Assembly (NCBI GenBank): GCA_008081175.1
Contig: VMCW01000012.1
Span: forward strand, 1 to 16,046
DNA from: Flavobacteriaceae bacterium
GTDB taxonomy: Bacteria > Bacteroidota > Bacteroidia > Flavobacteriales > Flavobacteriaceae
Reading direction: 5' to 3'
DNA: 16,046 nt
The position numbers and the translations under genes are program-made. The notes under the pieces were generated by a model. It saw only the letters and a list, made by a program, of their open reading frames with translations. It ran no database searches and had not been told where the DNA came from. Position 1 is the first letter of the stretch. Each line of letters begins with the position of its first letter. Positions 1 through 6,823 of this stretch are shown here, in pieces.

Positions 1-83
1 TAGGCTTGAAATATCCAGAAAAAAATAGTTTCTTTGCAGACCAAATTAAAGAAATAAAAAGATTAAAAAAACTGAAAGACTGA
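1..83 (+). CDS. C-terminal end of an upstream gene (5' truncated by window)
   Basis: An open frame runs in from the left edge and stops at TGA 81-83, four bases before the secG start. About 26 codons are visible, ending in a lysine-rich helical-looking tail (IKEIKRLKKLKD). Tight spacing to secG and the same strand suggest one operon. The fragment is too short to assign. In flavobacterial genomes I recall an LptE-type lipoprotein and a small hypothetical or TPR protein just upstream of secG, so this may be the end of such a protein, but that is inference from gene order only. Confidence 0.6.
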   Translation, partial: GLKYPEKNSFFADQIKEIKRLKKLKD

Positions 84-87
84 TCCA

Positions 88-450
88 ATGAGTACGTTCT
101 CCATCTTTATTGCCCTAATTATAATTGTATGCTTCCTTCTCGTGTTGGTTGTTATGGTACAAAATCCAAAAGGCGGTGGTCTTTCTTCTTCTTTTGGTGG
201 TGGTACACAACAGGTAGGAGGCGTTCAAAAAACTTCTGATTTCTTAGATCGCAGTACCTGGATCCTAGCAACACTGCTTTTGGCTTTAATTTTAGTCTCA
301 AACGTAACTATTTCCTCTGGAGAAGCTGTTTCTGATTCTAAATTACTAGAAGACGGTACTATACAACAGACTATCCCTGAAACACCAGATCAATCGATAG
401 AGGAAATACCTGAAATTCCCGCTGCTGAAATACCAGCTACAGAAAATTAA
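88..450 (+). CDS. secG: Preprotein translocase subunit SecG
   Basis: Small inner-membrane subunit of the SecYEG channel, which assists SecA-driven export. The 120-residue protein has the family layout: a first hydrophobic helix (about residues 4-25), the conserved VVMVQNPKGGGLSSSFGGG segment with its Gly/Ser-rich loop (about 21-40), and a second helix (about 56-73). SecG of other bacteria has the same two-helix hairpin, with the QxxKGGG motif after helix 1. The C-terminal tail (about 76-120) is acidic and Pro/Glu-rich, with EIP repeats (IEEIPEIPAAEIPATEN), and is probably disordered. The ATG lies four bases after the upstream stop, so the gene is probably translated in an operon with the preceding gene. 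The downstream groES is separated by a likely regulatory gap. Confidence 0.95.
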   Translation: MSTFSIFIALIIIVCFLLVLVVMVQNPKGGGLSSSFGGGTQQVGGVQKTSDFLDRSTWILATLLLALILVSNVTISSGEAVSDSKLLEDGTIQQTIPETPDQSIEEIPEIPAAEIPATEN

Positions 451-461
451 TTTTTTCTAAA

Positions 462-530
462 AGTGACTGACAGGCTGACATTTTTTTATGCAAAATGACA
501 GTGCATTGGCATTTGGCATAATTTCTGAAA
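462..530 (+). promoter_or_regulatory. Putative groESL control region with TGACA repeats and a sigma-54-like element
   Basis: The secG-groES gap contains three copies of TGACA (468-472, 476-480, 496-500) followed by two TTGGCA words (506-511 and 513-518). From the second word, GG at 515-516 is followed 12 bases later by GA at 527-528. This matches sigma-54 -24/-12 spacing, but the -12 element reads CTGA instead of TTGC. The upstream TGACA repeats could be activator sites. No CIRCE (HrcA) inverted repeat is present. The arrangement is seen directly; its role as promoter or enhancer is inference. Confidence 0.4.
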
Positions 531-553
531 AACTTGATTCAAAAATTTAAATC

Positions 554-832
554 ATGAGTAAAATGAGCATAAAACCTCTAGCAGATCGCGTTCTAGTAGA
601 ACCTGCTGCTGCAGAAACTAAAACGTCTTCAGGAATCATCATTCCAGATAGTGCAAAAGAAAAACCTCAAAAAGGGACAGTAGTTGCCGTAGGTTCTGGA
701 ACAAAAGACAATCCTATCACTGTTGCTGTAGGCGATCACGTCCTTTATGGTAAATACGCAGGAACAGAACTACAACATGAGGGAAAAGAATACCTAATCA
801 TGAAAGAAAGCGACATACTCGCTATCGTTTAA
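554..832 (+). CDS. groES: Co-chaperonin GroES
   Basis: Ten-kilodalton co-chaperonin that caps the GroEL cavity as a heptameric ring in the cytoplasm. The 92 residues cover the whole family: IKPLADRVLVEP at the N-terminus, the mobile-loop region that contacts GroEL (about 16-34, with TSSGIIIPDSAKEKPQKG), and the GTVVAVGSG and VGDHVLYGKYAGTE strands. The chosen start is ATG 554. A second in-frame ATG at 563 would give a protein beginning MSIKPLADRV and cannot be excluded. No Shine-Dalgarno sequence is visible, as usual in Bacteroidota. groEL follows after 18 bases, and both probably share a promoter in the preceding gap. Confidence 0.97.
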   Translation: MSKMSIKPLADRVLVEPAAAETKTSSGIIIPDSAKEKPQKGTVVAVGSGTKDNPITVAVGDHVLYGKYAGTELQHEGKEYLIMKESDILAIV

Positions 833-850
833 CAAAATAAAAATAGTAAA

Positions 851-2482
851 ATGGCAAAACGTATAGAATTTGATTTGGAAGCAAGAGATGGCATCAAACG
901 AGGTGTAGATGCTCTTGCAAATGCAGTTAAAGTGACTTTAGGTCCAAAAGGACGTAACGTAATCATTGGAAAAGCTTTTGGTGCCCCACAGGTTACAAAA
1001 GACGGGGTAACGGTAGCAAAAGAAATTGAATTGGAAGACACTCTAGAAAACATGGGTGCCCAAATGGTTAAAGAAGTTGCTTCTAAAACAAACGATCTTG
1101 CAGGTGATGGTACAACTACTGCAACCATATTAGCACAGGCAATCGTTAAAGAAGGATTAAAAAATGTAGCCGCAGGAGCCAATCCTCTTGACCTTAAAAG
1201 AGGTATAGATAAGGCGGTAGAGGCAATTGTAGCTTCTTTACAAAAACAGGCTGTTGCGGTTGGAGATTCTTCTGAAAAAATTAACCAAGTAGCTAGTATT
1301 TCAGCAAACAACGACGCTACCATTGGCGCTTTAATTACTGAAGCTTTTGAAAAAGTAGGAAAAGAAGGAGTTATTACCGTTGAAGAAGCAAAAGGTACTG
1401 ATACTTATGTAGATGTAGTAGAAGGAATGCAATTTGATCGTGGTTACTTGTCTCCTTACTTTGTAACCGATTCAGAAAAAATGGAGGCTGATTTAGAATC
1501 TCCTTATATCTTACTCTACGACAAGAAAATATCTACAATGAAAGATTTGTTACCAGTACTTGAGCCCGTTGCTCAGACAGGTAAGCCTCTTTTAGTGATT
1601 GCAGAAGATGTTGACGGAGAGGCTTTAGCAACACTTGTAGTGAACAAACTTCGCGGTGCACTTAAAATTGCAGCTGTTAAAGCACCTGGTTTTGGTGATC
1701 GTAGAAAAGCAATGTTAGAAGATATAGCCATCCTAACTGGAGGTACAGTTATTTCTGAAGAGCGCGGCTTTACTCTTGAAAATACTACCATTGAAATGCT
1801 TGGTACTGCAGAACGTGTAACTATAGATAAAGACAACACTACCGTAGTAAATGGAAGTGGAGCTAGTGAAGAAATTCAAGCACGTGTTAGTCAAATCAAG
1901 TCTCAAATAGAAACAACAACCTCAGACTATGACAAAGAAAAACTTCAAGAGCGCTTAGCAAAGCTTTCTGGTGGAGTTGCAGTGCTTTATGTAGGTGCTC
2001 CTTCTGAAGTAGAAATGAAAGAAAAGAAAGATCGTGTAGACGACGCGCTCCACGCTACTCGTGCAGCTGTTGAAGAAGGGATCGTTGCAGGTGGTGGAGT
2101 TGCTTTGCTCAACGCAAAGAAAGTACTCGATAAATTAAAAACAGAAAATGCCGATGAGAAAACAGGAATCCAAATCATCAGCAAAGCGGTAGAAGCTCCT
2201 TTGAGAACCATAGTAGAAAACTCTGGTGGTGAAGGTTCTGTAGTTGTCTCAAAGGTTTCCGAAGGTGCAGATAGCTTTGGATACAACGCTAAAGACAGTA
2301 CTTATGTAGACATGCTTAAAGAAGGAATCATCGATCCTAAAAAAGTAACACGTGTTGCTTTAGAAAATGCAGCCTCTGTTGCGGGAATGATTCTTACCCC
2401 AGCATGTGCCTTACTAGACATCCAAGAAGCAGCCCCCGCCGCACCGCCCATGGGTGGTGGTGGTATGCCAGGCATGATGTAA
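851..2482 (+). CDS. groEL: Chaperonin GroEL (Hsp60)
   Basis: ATP-dependent folding chamber that works with GroES. The 543-residue length is normal for the family. Visible hallmarks are KVTLGPKGRNV (about 27-37), the ATP-site segment with D51 and the AGDGTTTAT motif including D86, the apical-domain KAPGFGDRRKAML segment, the chaperonin signature AAVEEGIVAGGG, and the Gly/Met-rich tail GGGGMPGMM. ATG 851 gives the canonical MAKxIxF start. The gene is second in a groES-groEL operon and is followed within 25 bases by a strong intrinsic terminator. Long reading frames on the opposite strand here are coding shadows. Confidence 0.98.
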   Translation: MAKRIEFDLEARDGIKRGVDALANAVKVTLGPKGRNVIIGKAFGAPQVTKDGVTVAKEIELEDTLENMGAQMVKEVASKTNDLAGDGTTTATILAQAIVKEGLKNVAAGANPLDLKRGIDKAVEAIVASLQKQAVAVGDSSEKINQVASISANNDATIGALITEAFEKVGKEGVITVEEAKGTDTYVDVVEGMQFDRGYLSPYFVTDSEKMEADLESPYILLYDKKISTMKDLLPVLEPVAQTGKPLLVIAEDVDGEALATLVVNKLRGALKIAAVKAPGFGDRRKAMLEDIAILTGGTVISEERGFTLENTTIEMLGTAERVTIDKDNTTVVNGSGASEEIQARVSQIKSQIETTTSDYDKEKLQERLAKLSGGVAVLYVGAPSEVEMKEKKDRVDDALHATRAAVEEGIVAGGGVALLNAKKVLDKLKTENADEKTGIQIISKAVEAPLRTIVENSGGEGSVVVSKVSEGADSFGYNAKDSTYVDMLKEGIIDPKKVTRVALENAASVAGMILTPACALLDIQEAAPAAPPMGGGGMPGMM

Positions 2483-2504
2483 AGGGCATGACCCACTCAA
2501 TTCT

Positions 2505-2532
2505 AAACTCCCCTTCTGGGGAGTTTTTTTTT
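2505..2532 (+). terminator. Intrinsic terminator after groEL
   Basis: A perfect 9-bp stem (AAACTCCCC 2505-2513 with GGGGAGTTT 2518-2526) closes a TTCT loop. The stem runs into an uninterrupted T tract ending at 2532. It lies 22 bases beyond the groEL stop codon and fits factor-independent termination of the groES-groEL transcript. Confidence 0.9.
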
Positions 2533-2534
2533 GG

Positions 2535-2552
2535 AGTTATTTCAAAATAACT
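2535..2552. promoter_or_regulatory. 18-bp palindrome, possible operator
   Basis: AGTTATTT (2535-2542), CA, then AAATAACT (2545-2552) is a perfect inverted repeat with 8-bp arms. It begins just after the groEL terminator and ends 29 bases before the small membrane-protein gene at 2582. It could be a dimeric regulator's binding site or a weak second hairpin of the terminator. The symmetry is seen directly; the function is a guess. Confidence 0.3.
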
Positions 2553-2581
2553 AACTTACTTTCAATCAAATCTAACTACTT

Positions 2582-2953
2582 ATGACAAAAAAAATATTCT
2601 TATCAGGACTTGCGGGATTCGTCACTTATTATCTTTTGGGATGGCTCGCGTACGGTATTTTATTTACCGAAAACACTACAGGGGAAGAATCCCTAATTTT
2701 TATCGCTTTGGGATGCTTGTTTCACGCTTTGATTTTTGCTGTTCTTTTTACCTGTTGGGCAGACATAACAACTTTTTCTTCAGGACTTAAAGTAGGTGCA
2801 GTTTTGGGATTATTGTACGCTTTGAGTTGGTATTTTTTTATGCTTACTGGATCTTTTGACCTGATGTATTTCCTTAAAGAAATGGTCACTAATATCGTAA
2901 TGTCTGCACTTACTGCTGGAGTTGTAGCTTATGTAGGTGGAAAAGTATCTTGA
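2582..2953 (+). CDS. Small four-helix membrane protein, unidentified
   Basis: A 123-residue, very hydrophobic protein with four predicted membrane segments at about residues 5-27, 37-59, 68-90 and 101-120, joined by short loops. The N-terminal part has a Gly/Tyr/Trp-rich pattern (GFVTYYLLGWLAYGILF). Small uncharacterized Bacteroidota proteins of the DUF1761 kind have a similar N-terminal helix, but the match is from memory and weak. No catalytic or metal-binding motif is obvious; one His (48) and two Cys (45, 58) sit in or near helix 2. The gene is monocistronic: it lies between the groEL terminator and a bidirectional terminator, with its own possible promoter in 2533-2581. Overall length, start and composition look like a real gene; function unknown. 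Confidence 0.8.
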   Translation: MTKKIFLSGLAGFVTYYLLGWLAYGILFTENTTGEESLIFIALGCLFHALIFAVLFTCWADITTFSSGLKVGAVLGLLYALSWYFFMLTGSFDLMYFLKEMVTNIVMSALTAGVVAYVGGKVS

Positions 2954-2970
2954 AACATTCTTTTAAAAGT

Positions 2971-3000
2971 AAAAAAGGCTCCCTTCAGGAGCCTTTTATT
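2971..3000. terminator. Bidirectional intrinsic terminator between convergent genes
   Basis: A perfect 10-bp stem (AAAAGGCTCC 2973-2982, GGAGCCTTTT 2988-2997) with a five-base loop is flanked by A runs on the left and T runs on the right. It therefore has the terminator form on both strands. It sits 19 bases after the stop of the + strand membrane-protein gene and 1 base after the stop of the minus-strand HMA gene, and can end both transcripts. Confidence 0.9.
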
Positions 3001-3337
3001 ATTCTATCGTTCTCTTGTAGAGACAACACATTGGCAGTTGATTATAAGTCACATCAGGGGTTTTTACTAAAGGCGTATCGTGACCTGCCTCAGCAATAGC
3101 CGTTTGGACTTCTTGTAAACCTGCTTTTCTCTGATCGTAAATTATTGAAAGTATGTTGGAAGGAATGTCCCAATTGGCTGTTTTGATTCCCTTTACGGTA
3201 AGAGCCGCTTTTTCAATACGTTTTTTACACATTTCGCAGTTTCCACTTACTTCAAAATTTGCTTTTTCATTTTTATTGTTCTGAGCACTAAGGGTTAGTG
3301 GCATTATCAATAAACAAAGAATCATTAATTTTTTCAT
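2999..3337 (-). CDS. Exported heavy-metal-associated (HMA) domain protein
   Basis: A 112-residue protein with a signal peptide (MKKLMILCLLIMPLTLSAQ, cleavage likely after about residue 19) followed by an HMA/ferredoxin-like fold of the CopZ/MerP/Atx1 type. The metal-site loop reads GNCEMCKKRIEKAAL, with C34 and C37 as the CxxC pair, followed by the usual KGI/W pattern and the AIAEAGHDT end of the fold. An extra C-terminal tail carries a second pair, LPMCCLYK (C104, C105), which canonical CopZ-like domains lack. A periplasmic copper or other soft-metal chaperone is the natural reading, but the metal is not shown. It is the last gene of the minus-strand operon, 27 bases after the TonB-dependent receptor, and runs into the shared terminator. 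Confidence 0.85.
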   Translation of the reverse strand: MKKLMILCLLIMPLTLSAQNNKNEKANFEVSGNCEMCKKRIEKAALTVKGIKTANWDIPSNILSIIYDQRKAGLQEVQTAIAEAGHDTPLVKTPDVTYNQLPMCCLYKRTIE

Positions 3338-3364
3338 GTGATTGTTATTTTTTGTTAAATGTAG

Positions 3365-5593
3365 TTATAAATTCCAACGCACTCCTGCATAGAGCATTCT
3401 TCCAAAAATGGGAGCGTATACTTGTGCAGTGTCAAAAGTTGCGCCGAAGGGATCCTCTGCTCCAATAATTGGATTCAACTGTTTGTAATCCCCAAGGTTT
3501 TCAATACCTGCATATAATTCAAAAGTTGCGCTGAAGGCACGTGTCAATTGACTGTTCCACAAGCCATAAGCTGGTGCATAACTTCCTGCAGGATCTCGCT
3601 GTGTACTGACCAAGCGTTGTTTTCCTAAGGCGTGATACGTCAAATCCCAACGCCATTGCGCTTGTTTACTTGTTCTTTCCGACTCCCATCCTAGGTTTGC
3701 AAAAAAGCGATGTTGTGCCTGCAGTGGCCGCTGTAGAAAACCAGAATTATAAGTGGTTTTGACATCGTAATTCTTGTAAGCAAAACGCAAACTCAAAGCA
3801 TCTGATGGAGCGTAATCCAAGGACAATTGAAAGCTGTTTGCACGGCTTTGACCCTCTAAATTATAAAAGGCTATCTGACCTTCCTGCTCCCAATCTACTA
3901 CGACCTGGTCAACAAAATTTGTAATATAATAATCTGCTGTTAGGTCTCCTCCTCTTCCAAAAAGATTAAAAATCTGTCGAACACTAAGTCCGTAATTCCA
4001 CGCTTTCTCTGGATTTAATCCGTAAATAGAACCACCGCTTTCAAGGATATTGATTTGACGGTTGGTACCAAAAAGAGTTTGGTTTTCCGCAAAAATATTT
4101 GCTGCTTTTCTTCCGCTGCCAAGAGAAAGTCTTACAATCGTATTTTCCTCTGGCAGGTATCTTAAGTGGACTCTAGGAGTAATAAAAGTACCCAGCCGGT
4201 TATGGGTGTCTATTCGTAGTCCAGTAACCAGAGAGAAATTTTCTAAACTGTCGTAACTGTATTCAAAAAACCCTCCTAATGATCTATCGCCACGGTTAAA
4301 ATAAAAAGCATCAACCGTTTCTAGGTAGCGATCGTATGAAAAGTTAATTCCAGCTTTAAACTTGTTTTTTGTATTGCCAATTATTGAATTATAGAGCAAA
4401 TTAGCGTAGAAGCTTTGATGATCTATAGCATATCCTCTGGAACCGTAAAAAGCGTCTTGATTGTGGTGGCTAAAAGCGGATTGAAATCCAAAACTTCTAT
4501 AGGACAATTCTGGAAATACATAGCCTATTTTTAAGGAAGCATCTAGTCTATTTGTAGTAATTTCACTTCCCCATATCGATGTTTTCCCTCGATCTTGATC
4601 CGGTTTAAAGCCTACAGCTCCTACTTGCTTATCATCTTCCATCAGACGAATACTTGCAAATCCAACCCAACCTTTCTCAGCATCGGTGTACTGCCAGCGA
4701 TTTAGGATGTTGTATTGTTTGGCTAAAGGAACATCTAGAAATGCATCTCCATTTCCATCCATTTCTTGTGTTCTTTGGTTGCCGTGAACAAAAAGTCCAC
4801 TGCTCCATTTGTTATTAATTTTCCAATTGCCTTGAAGGTTTGCTTCTTGTCTTCCATTAGCAGAGGTGAAAAAATTAAAAAACAAGGGGACATCGGAAAA
4901 AGGCTTTTTAATTTCGGTATTGATTTGTCCTGCTATACTTTCAAAACCGTTAACTACACTTCCCGTTCCTTTGGTAATTTGAATACTTTCAATCCAGGTG
5001 CCTGGCGTAAATGAAAGTCCATAAGCTTGGGACGCACCTCGTACCATAGGTATATTTTCTTCTGAAATTAAAAGATAAGGACTTGTTAGTCCAAGCATCC
5101 GAATTTGTTTTGTCCCGGTAAGTGCATCAGAAAAATTAACATCTATTGAGGGGTTGGTCTCAAAACTTTCTGAAAGATTACAGCAAGCCGCTTTGAGAAG
5201 TTCTGCACTGTTTACATTTATAATGTTCTGTGCTTCTAAATAGGATTTTTGAATGGCTTTTCGCCTTTGAGTAAGCGTTACCTCATCCAGCTCTCCTACA
5301 GTACTTTCTTCTAAAAAACGAATAACTAGGCGATTGTCTTTTACGGTAAGAGTGTCTGATTTAAAACCAATATAACTAATTATAAGTTGTTCTTTCGGAC
5401 CTAAATAAGGTAGGGAAAATTTTCCTTCTTTATCCGATACCGTTCCTGTAGTAGTATTCATCCAAAAAATACTTGCCCCAATAAGAGGAATGGTTTCATT
5501 TCCCTCTTTGGCAAGGACTCTTCCCTCAAGGTTCTCTTGAGCATTTAAGTGGTAACCACATAGGACTACTAATAGTATTTTAAAAATTTTCAC
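3365..5593 (-). CDS. TonB-dependent outer-membrane receptor, probably metal-linked
   Basis: A 742-residue outer-membrane receptor of the TonB-energised uptake family. Order of parts: signal peptide (1-19, ending HLNAQ), a carboxypeptidase-regulatory-like beta domain (about 21-95, with SDKEGKFSLPYLG and ISYIGFKS), a TonB-box-like ELDEVTLTQ (101-109), a plug (about 125-230, including QIRMLGL and GSVVNGFESIAGQINTEI), then a beta-barrel ending in a C-terminal aromatic strand (YAGVRWNL). A Cys-Cys pair (137-138, LLKAACCNLSESF) lies at the start of the plug, where an adjacent cysteine pair is unusual. The start is GTG at 5593: an in-frame TAA lies 15 bases upstream and the GTG gives a good signal peptide. 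Neighbours are HYC/CC/PP, HMA and HMA-MauE genes in the same operon, so a copper-like metal or metal complex is the likely substrate. Substrate is inference. Confidence 0.92.
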   Translation of the reverse strand: MKIFKILLVVLCGYHLNAQENLEGRVLAKEGNETIPLIGASIFWMNTTTGTVSDKEGKFSLPYLGPKEQLIISYIGFKSDTLTVKDNRLVIRFLEESTVGELDEVTLTQRRKAIQKSYLEAQNIINVNSAELLKAACCNLSESFETNPSIDVNFSDALTGTKQIRMLGLTSPYLLISEENIPMVRGASQAYGLSFTPGTWIESIQITKGTGSVVNGFESIAGQINTEIKKPFSDVPLFFNFFTSANGRQEANLQGNWKINNKWSSGLFVHGNQRTQEMDGNGDAFLDVPLAKQYNILNRWQYTDAEKGWVGFASIRLMEDDKQVGAVGFKPDQDRGKTSIWGSEITTNRLDASLKIGYVFPELSYRSFGFQSAFSHHNQDAFYGSRGYAIDHQSFYANLLYNSIIGNTKNKFKAGINFSYDRYLETVDAFYFNRGDRSLGGFFEYSYDSLENFSLVTGLRIDTHNRLGTFITPRVHLRYLPEENTIVRLSLGSGRKAANIFAENQTLFGTNRQINILESGGSIYGLNPEKAWNYGLSVRQIFNLFGRGGDLTADYYITNFVDQVVVDWEQEGQIAFYNLEGQSRANSFQLSLDYAPSDALSLRFAYKNYDVKTTYNSGFLQRPLQAQHRFFANLGWESERTSKQAQWRWDLTYHALGKQRLVSTQRDPAGSYAPAYGLWNSQLTRAFSATFELYAGIENLGDYKQLNPIIGAEDPFGATFDTAQVYAPIFGRMLYAGVRWNL

Positions 5594-5647
5594 TAGGTTT
5601 TGTTTTTATGTTAAGTATTTGAATCTGATCTTTAAGAAAAAGACTAC

Positions 5648-6064
5648 TTAATCATAAAAAACTAAGGTATGTTGGAGTAAAAAAAGTTTGTTTGGCCTTG
5701 GTGGTGGGATCCAGTGAATGGGCTGAAAAACAAAGGGCAAGACACGGTTCTCTATCTTATTAACAGGCACTGTAGCCTGAACAAATAGTGGCGCATCTTT
5801 AGGTTGCACTTCGGGATGCTTATTTTGAGGTTCGTGATTTTGAAAGAGTAAAACATCATCCTCACAACAAGACTTTTTGGAGAATTTTAAGGCATTAGGA
5901 ATTTGTGTTTCCTTCCCTTTTTCCATACCACAATTTTCTGGACTATAGGCTAGGGAAACTTTTGAGATATGATCTCCACAGTAATGAACATTTAAAGCAA
6001 ATCCTACACGAGTTCCTAAAAGGAGAGAAGCGAGGAGTATACTAAGAAAACGTTTCATTTTCAT
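5648..6064 (-). CDS. Exported cysteine protein of the HYC/CC/PP type
   Basis: A 138-residue protein with an N-terminal signal peptide (about 1-23, MKMKRFLSIL onward to GFA). It then shows conserved landmarks: HYC (27-29), a CGM cysteine (C45), SCCEDD (C66, C67), a Pro/His-rich linker (about 77-100) and IPPPRP (about 119-124). This matches the uncharacterized Bacteroidota group named HYC_CC_PP after these motifs; no reaction is known. The reading frame extends to a TTG at 6091, directly after the upstream stop, but the ATG at 6064 (or the one at 6058) gives the proper signal peptide and is preferred. It is second in the minus-strand operon, 54 bases before the receptor gene. The Cys and His residues suggest metal or redox chemistry in the periplasm, which is inference. 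Confidence 0.82.
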   Translation of the reverse strand: MKMKRFLSILLASLLLGTRVGFALNVHYCGDHISKVSLAYSPENCGMEKGKETQIPNALKFSKKSCCEDDVLLFQNHEPQNKHPEVQPKDAPLFVQATVPVNKIENRVLPFVFQPIHWIPPPRPNKLFLLQHTLVFYD

Positions 6065-6068
6065 TTTG

Positions 6069-6076
6069 CAAAAGTA
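6069..6076 (-). promoter_or_regulatory. Possible internal promoter -7 box (TACTTTTG) for the HYC/CC/PP gene
   Basis: On the minus strand TACTTTTG fits the Bacteroidota -7 consensus TAnnTTTG exactly and is followed by only four bases (CAAA) before ATG 6064. The nearest upstream TTG is 24 bases away, one more than the 17-23 range I recall for flavobacteria. If active, transcription would start at or inside the first codons, giving a leaderless or near-leaderless message within the operon. Confidence 0.4.
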
Positions 6077-6091
6077 CTGAATTAAAATCAA

Positions 6092-6796
6092 CTAGCTTAA
6101 CAACAGATAAAAGGACATCACCAACATAATTCCATTTTCAATTAGGGTGGCTTCGGTCATGGGTAGCTTTAAAGCGGTTCCCAAACAAGCACATTCTATT
6201 TGTGCTTTTTGAAGTAGCGAACGCAGTACCCCTACAGTAGTAATTGACAAAACAACTACAGTGGCAAGCAACGCAATCCTTAATTGCCATTCCAATAAAA
6301 AAGCAATTCCCAACAGAGTTTCAATAAAAGGGTAAACCTTGGCATATAACGGGACTTTTTTTGCCAAGGGATCGTAACGTCGAAAGGAATCTGGAAATCC
6401 TTTGAAGTCAAGAAACTTAAAAAAACTGAATACGATAAAAAACAAACCCATAAAAAGGGTCATCCCATTATCGTTACTCAATTGAAATTTGTGAATTAAA
6501 AAAAATGTTCCCGCTAGGAGATAGGTGAAAATAAGTAAGAGAGGGGTCAACTGTTTTATTTTGGAGAGCGGTTTTTTTCCTTCTACTGTGGAAGCTTCTT
6601 GCTGCACCGTATATTTTGATCCAATTTGTTCTGAGATTTCTTCTGAACTGAGCATTCTATCTGCATCAATGACTGCTTTACCACTTTCTAAATCAACTGA
6701 AACAGTATGTATTCCACTGATTTCATTAATTTTTTCAGTAACCGTTTTTTGACACCCCATGCAGGTCATTCCTGATATGTAAAAACTTGTTATCAT
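6092..6796 (-). CDS. HMA domain fused to MauE/MerT-like membrane domain
   Basis: A 234-residue inner-membrane protein. Residues 1-65 form a cytoplasmic-type HMA domain with the metal loop GMTCMGCQKTV (C12, C15). After a short polar linker come about five membrane segments (about 83-102, 112-130, 152-170, 172-192 and 220-233) resembling the MauE/DoxX redox-associated or MerT-like families. ECACLG (C202, C204) between helices 4 and 5 is a second cysteine site. Such fusions are annotated as heavy-metal transport proteins in Bacteroidota; whether they move metal or electrons is not established. This is the first gene of a minus-strand operon with an exported cysteine protein, an outer-membrane receptor and a periplasmic HMA protein. 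It is divergent from the GAF-protein gene across a 129-bp spacer. ATG 6796 places CxxC at the usual position. Confidence 0.85.
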   Translation of the reverse strand: MITSFYISGMTCMGCQKTVTEKINEISGIHTVSVDLESGKAVIDADRMLSSEEISEQIGSKYTVQQEASTVEGKKPLSKIKQLTPLLLIFTYLLAGTFFLIHKFQLSNDNGMTLFMGLFFIVFSFFKFLDFKGFPDSFRRYDPLAKKVPLYAKVYPFIETLLGIAFLLEWQLRIALLATVVVLSITTVGVLRSLLQKAQIECACLGTALKLPMTEATLIENGIMLVMSFYLLLS

Positions 6797-6823
6797 AAAT
6801 GCATATTAAGATAAAATTAAAGC

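Noticed and set aside
451..553. A CIRCE/HrcA operator before groES
   Set aside because: No TTAGCACTC-N9-GAGTGCTAA-like inverted repeat is present in the spacer.
829..1323. 164-residue open frame on the minus strand opposite groEL
   Set aside because: It is fully covered by the strongly conserved groEL; its Ala/Ser/Leu-rich composition is typical of an antisense shadow.
2531..2563. Weak promoter-like pair TTG and TACTTTCA before the small membrane protein
   Set aside because: The -7 box lacks the final G and the spacing of 23 is at the limit; not strong enough to list as a feature.
5611..5651. Inverted repeat TTAAGTA / TACTTAA around the HYC-receptor spacer
   Set aside because: Seven-bp AT-rich arms 27 bases apart, one overlapping a stop codon; easily chance.
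6065..6091. TTG at 6091 as the start of the HYC/CC/PP protein
   Set aside because: It would put nine extra residues, including Cys, before a normal signal peptide that starts at ATG 6064 or 6058.
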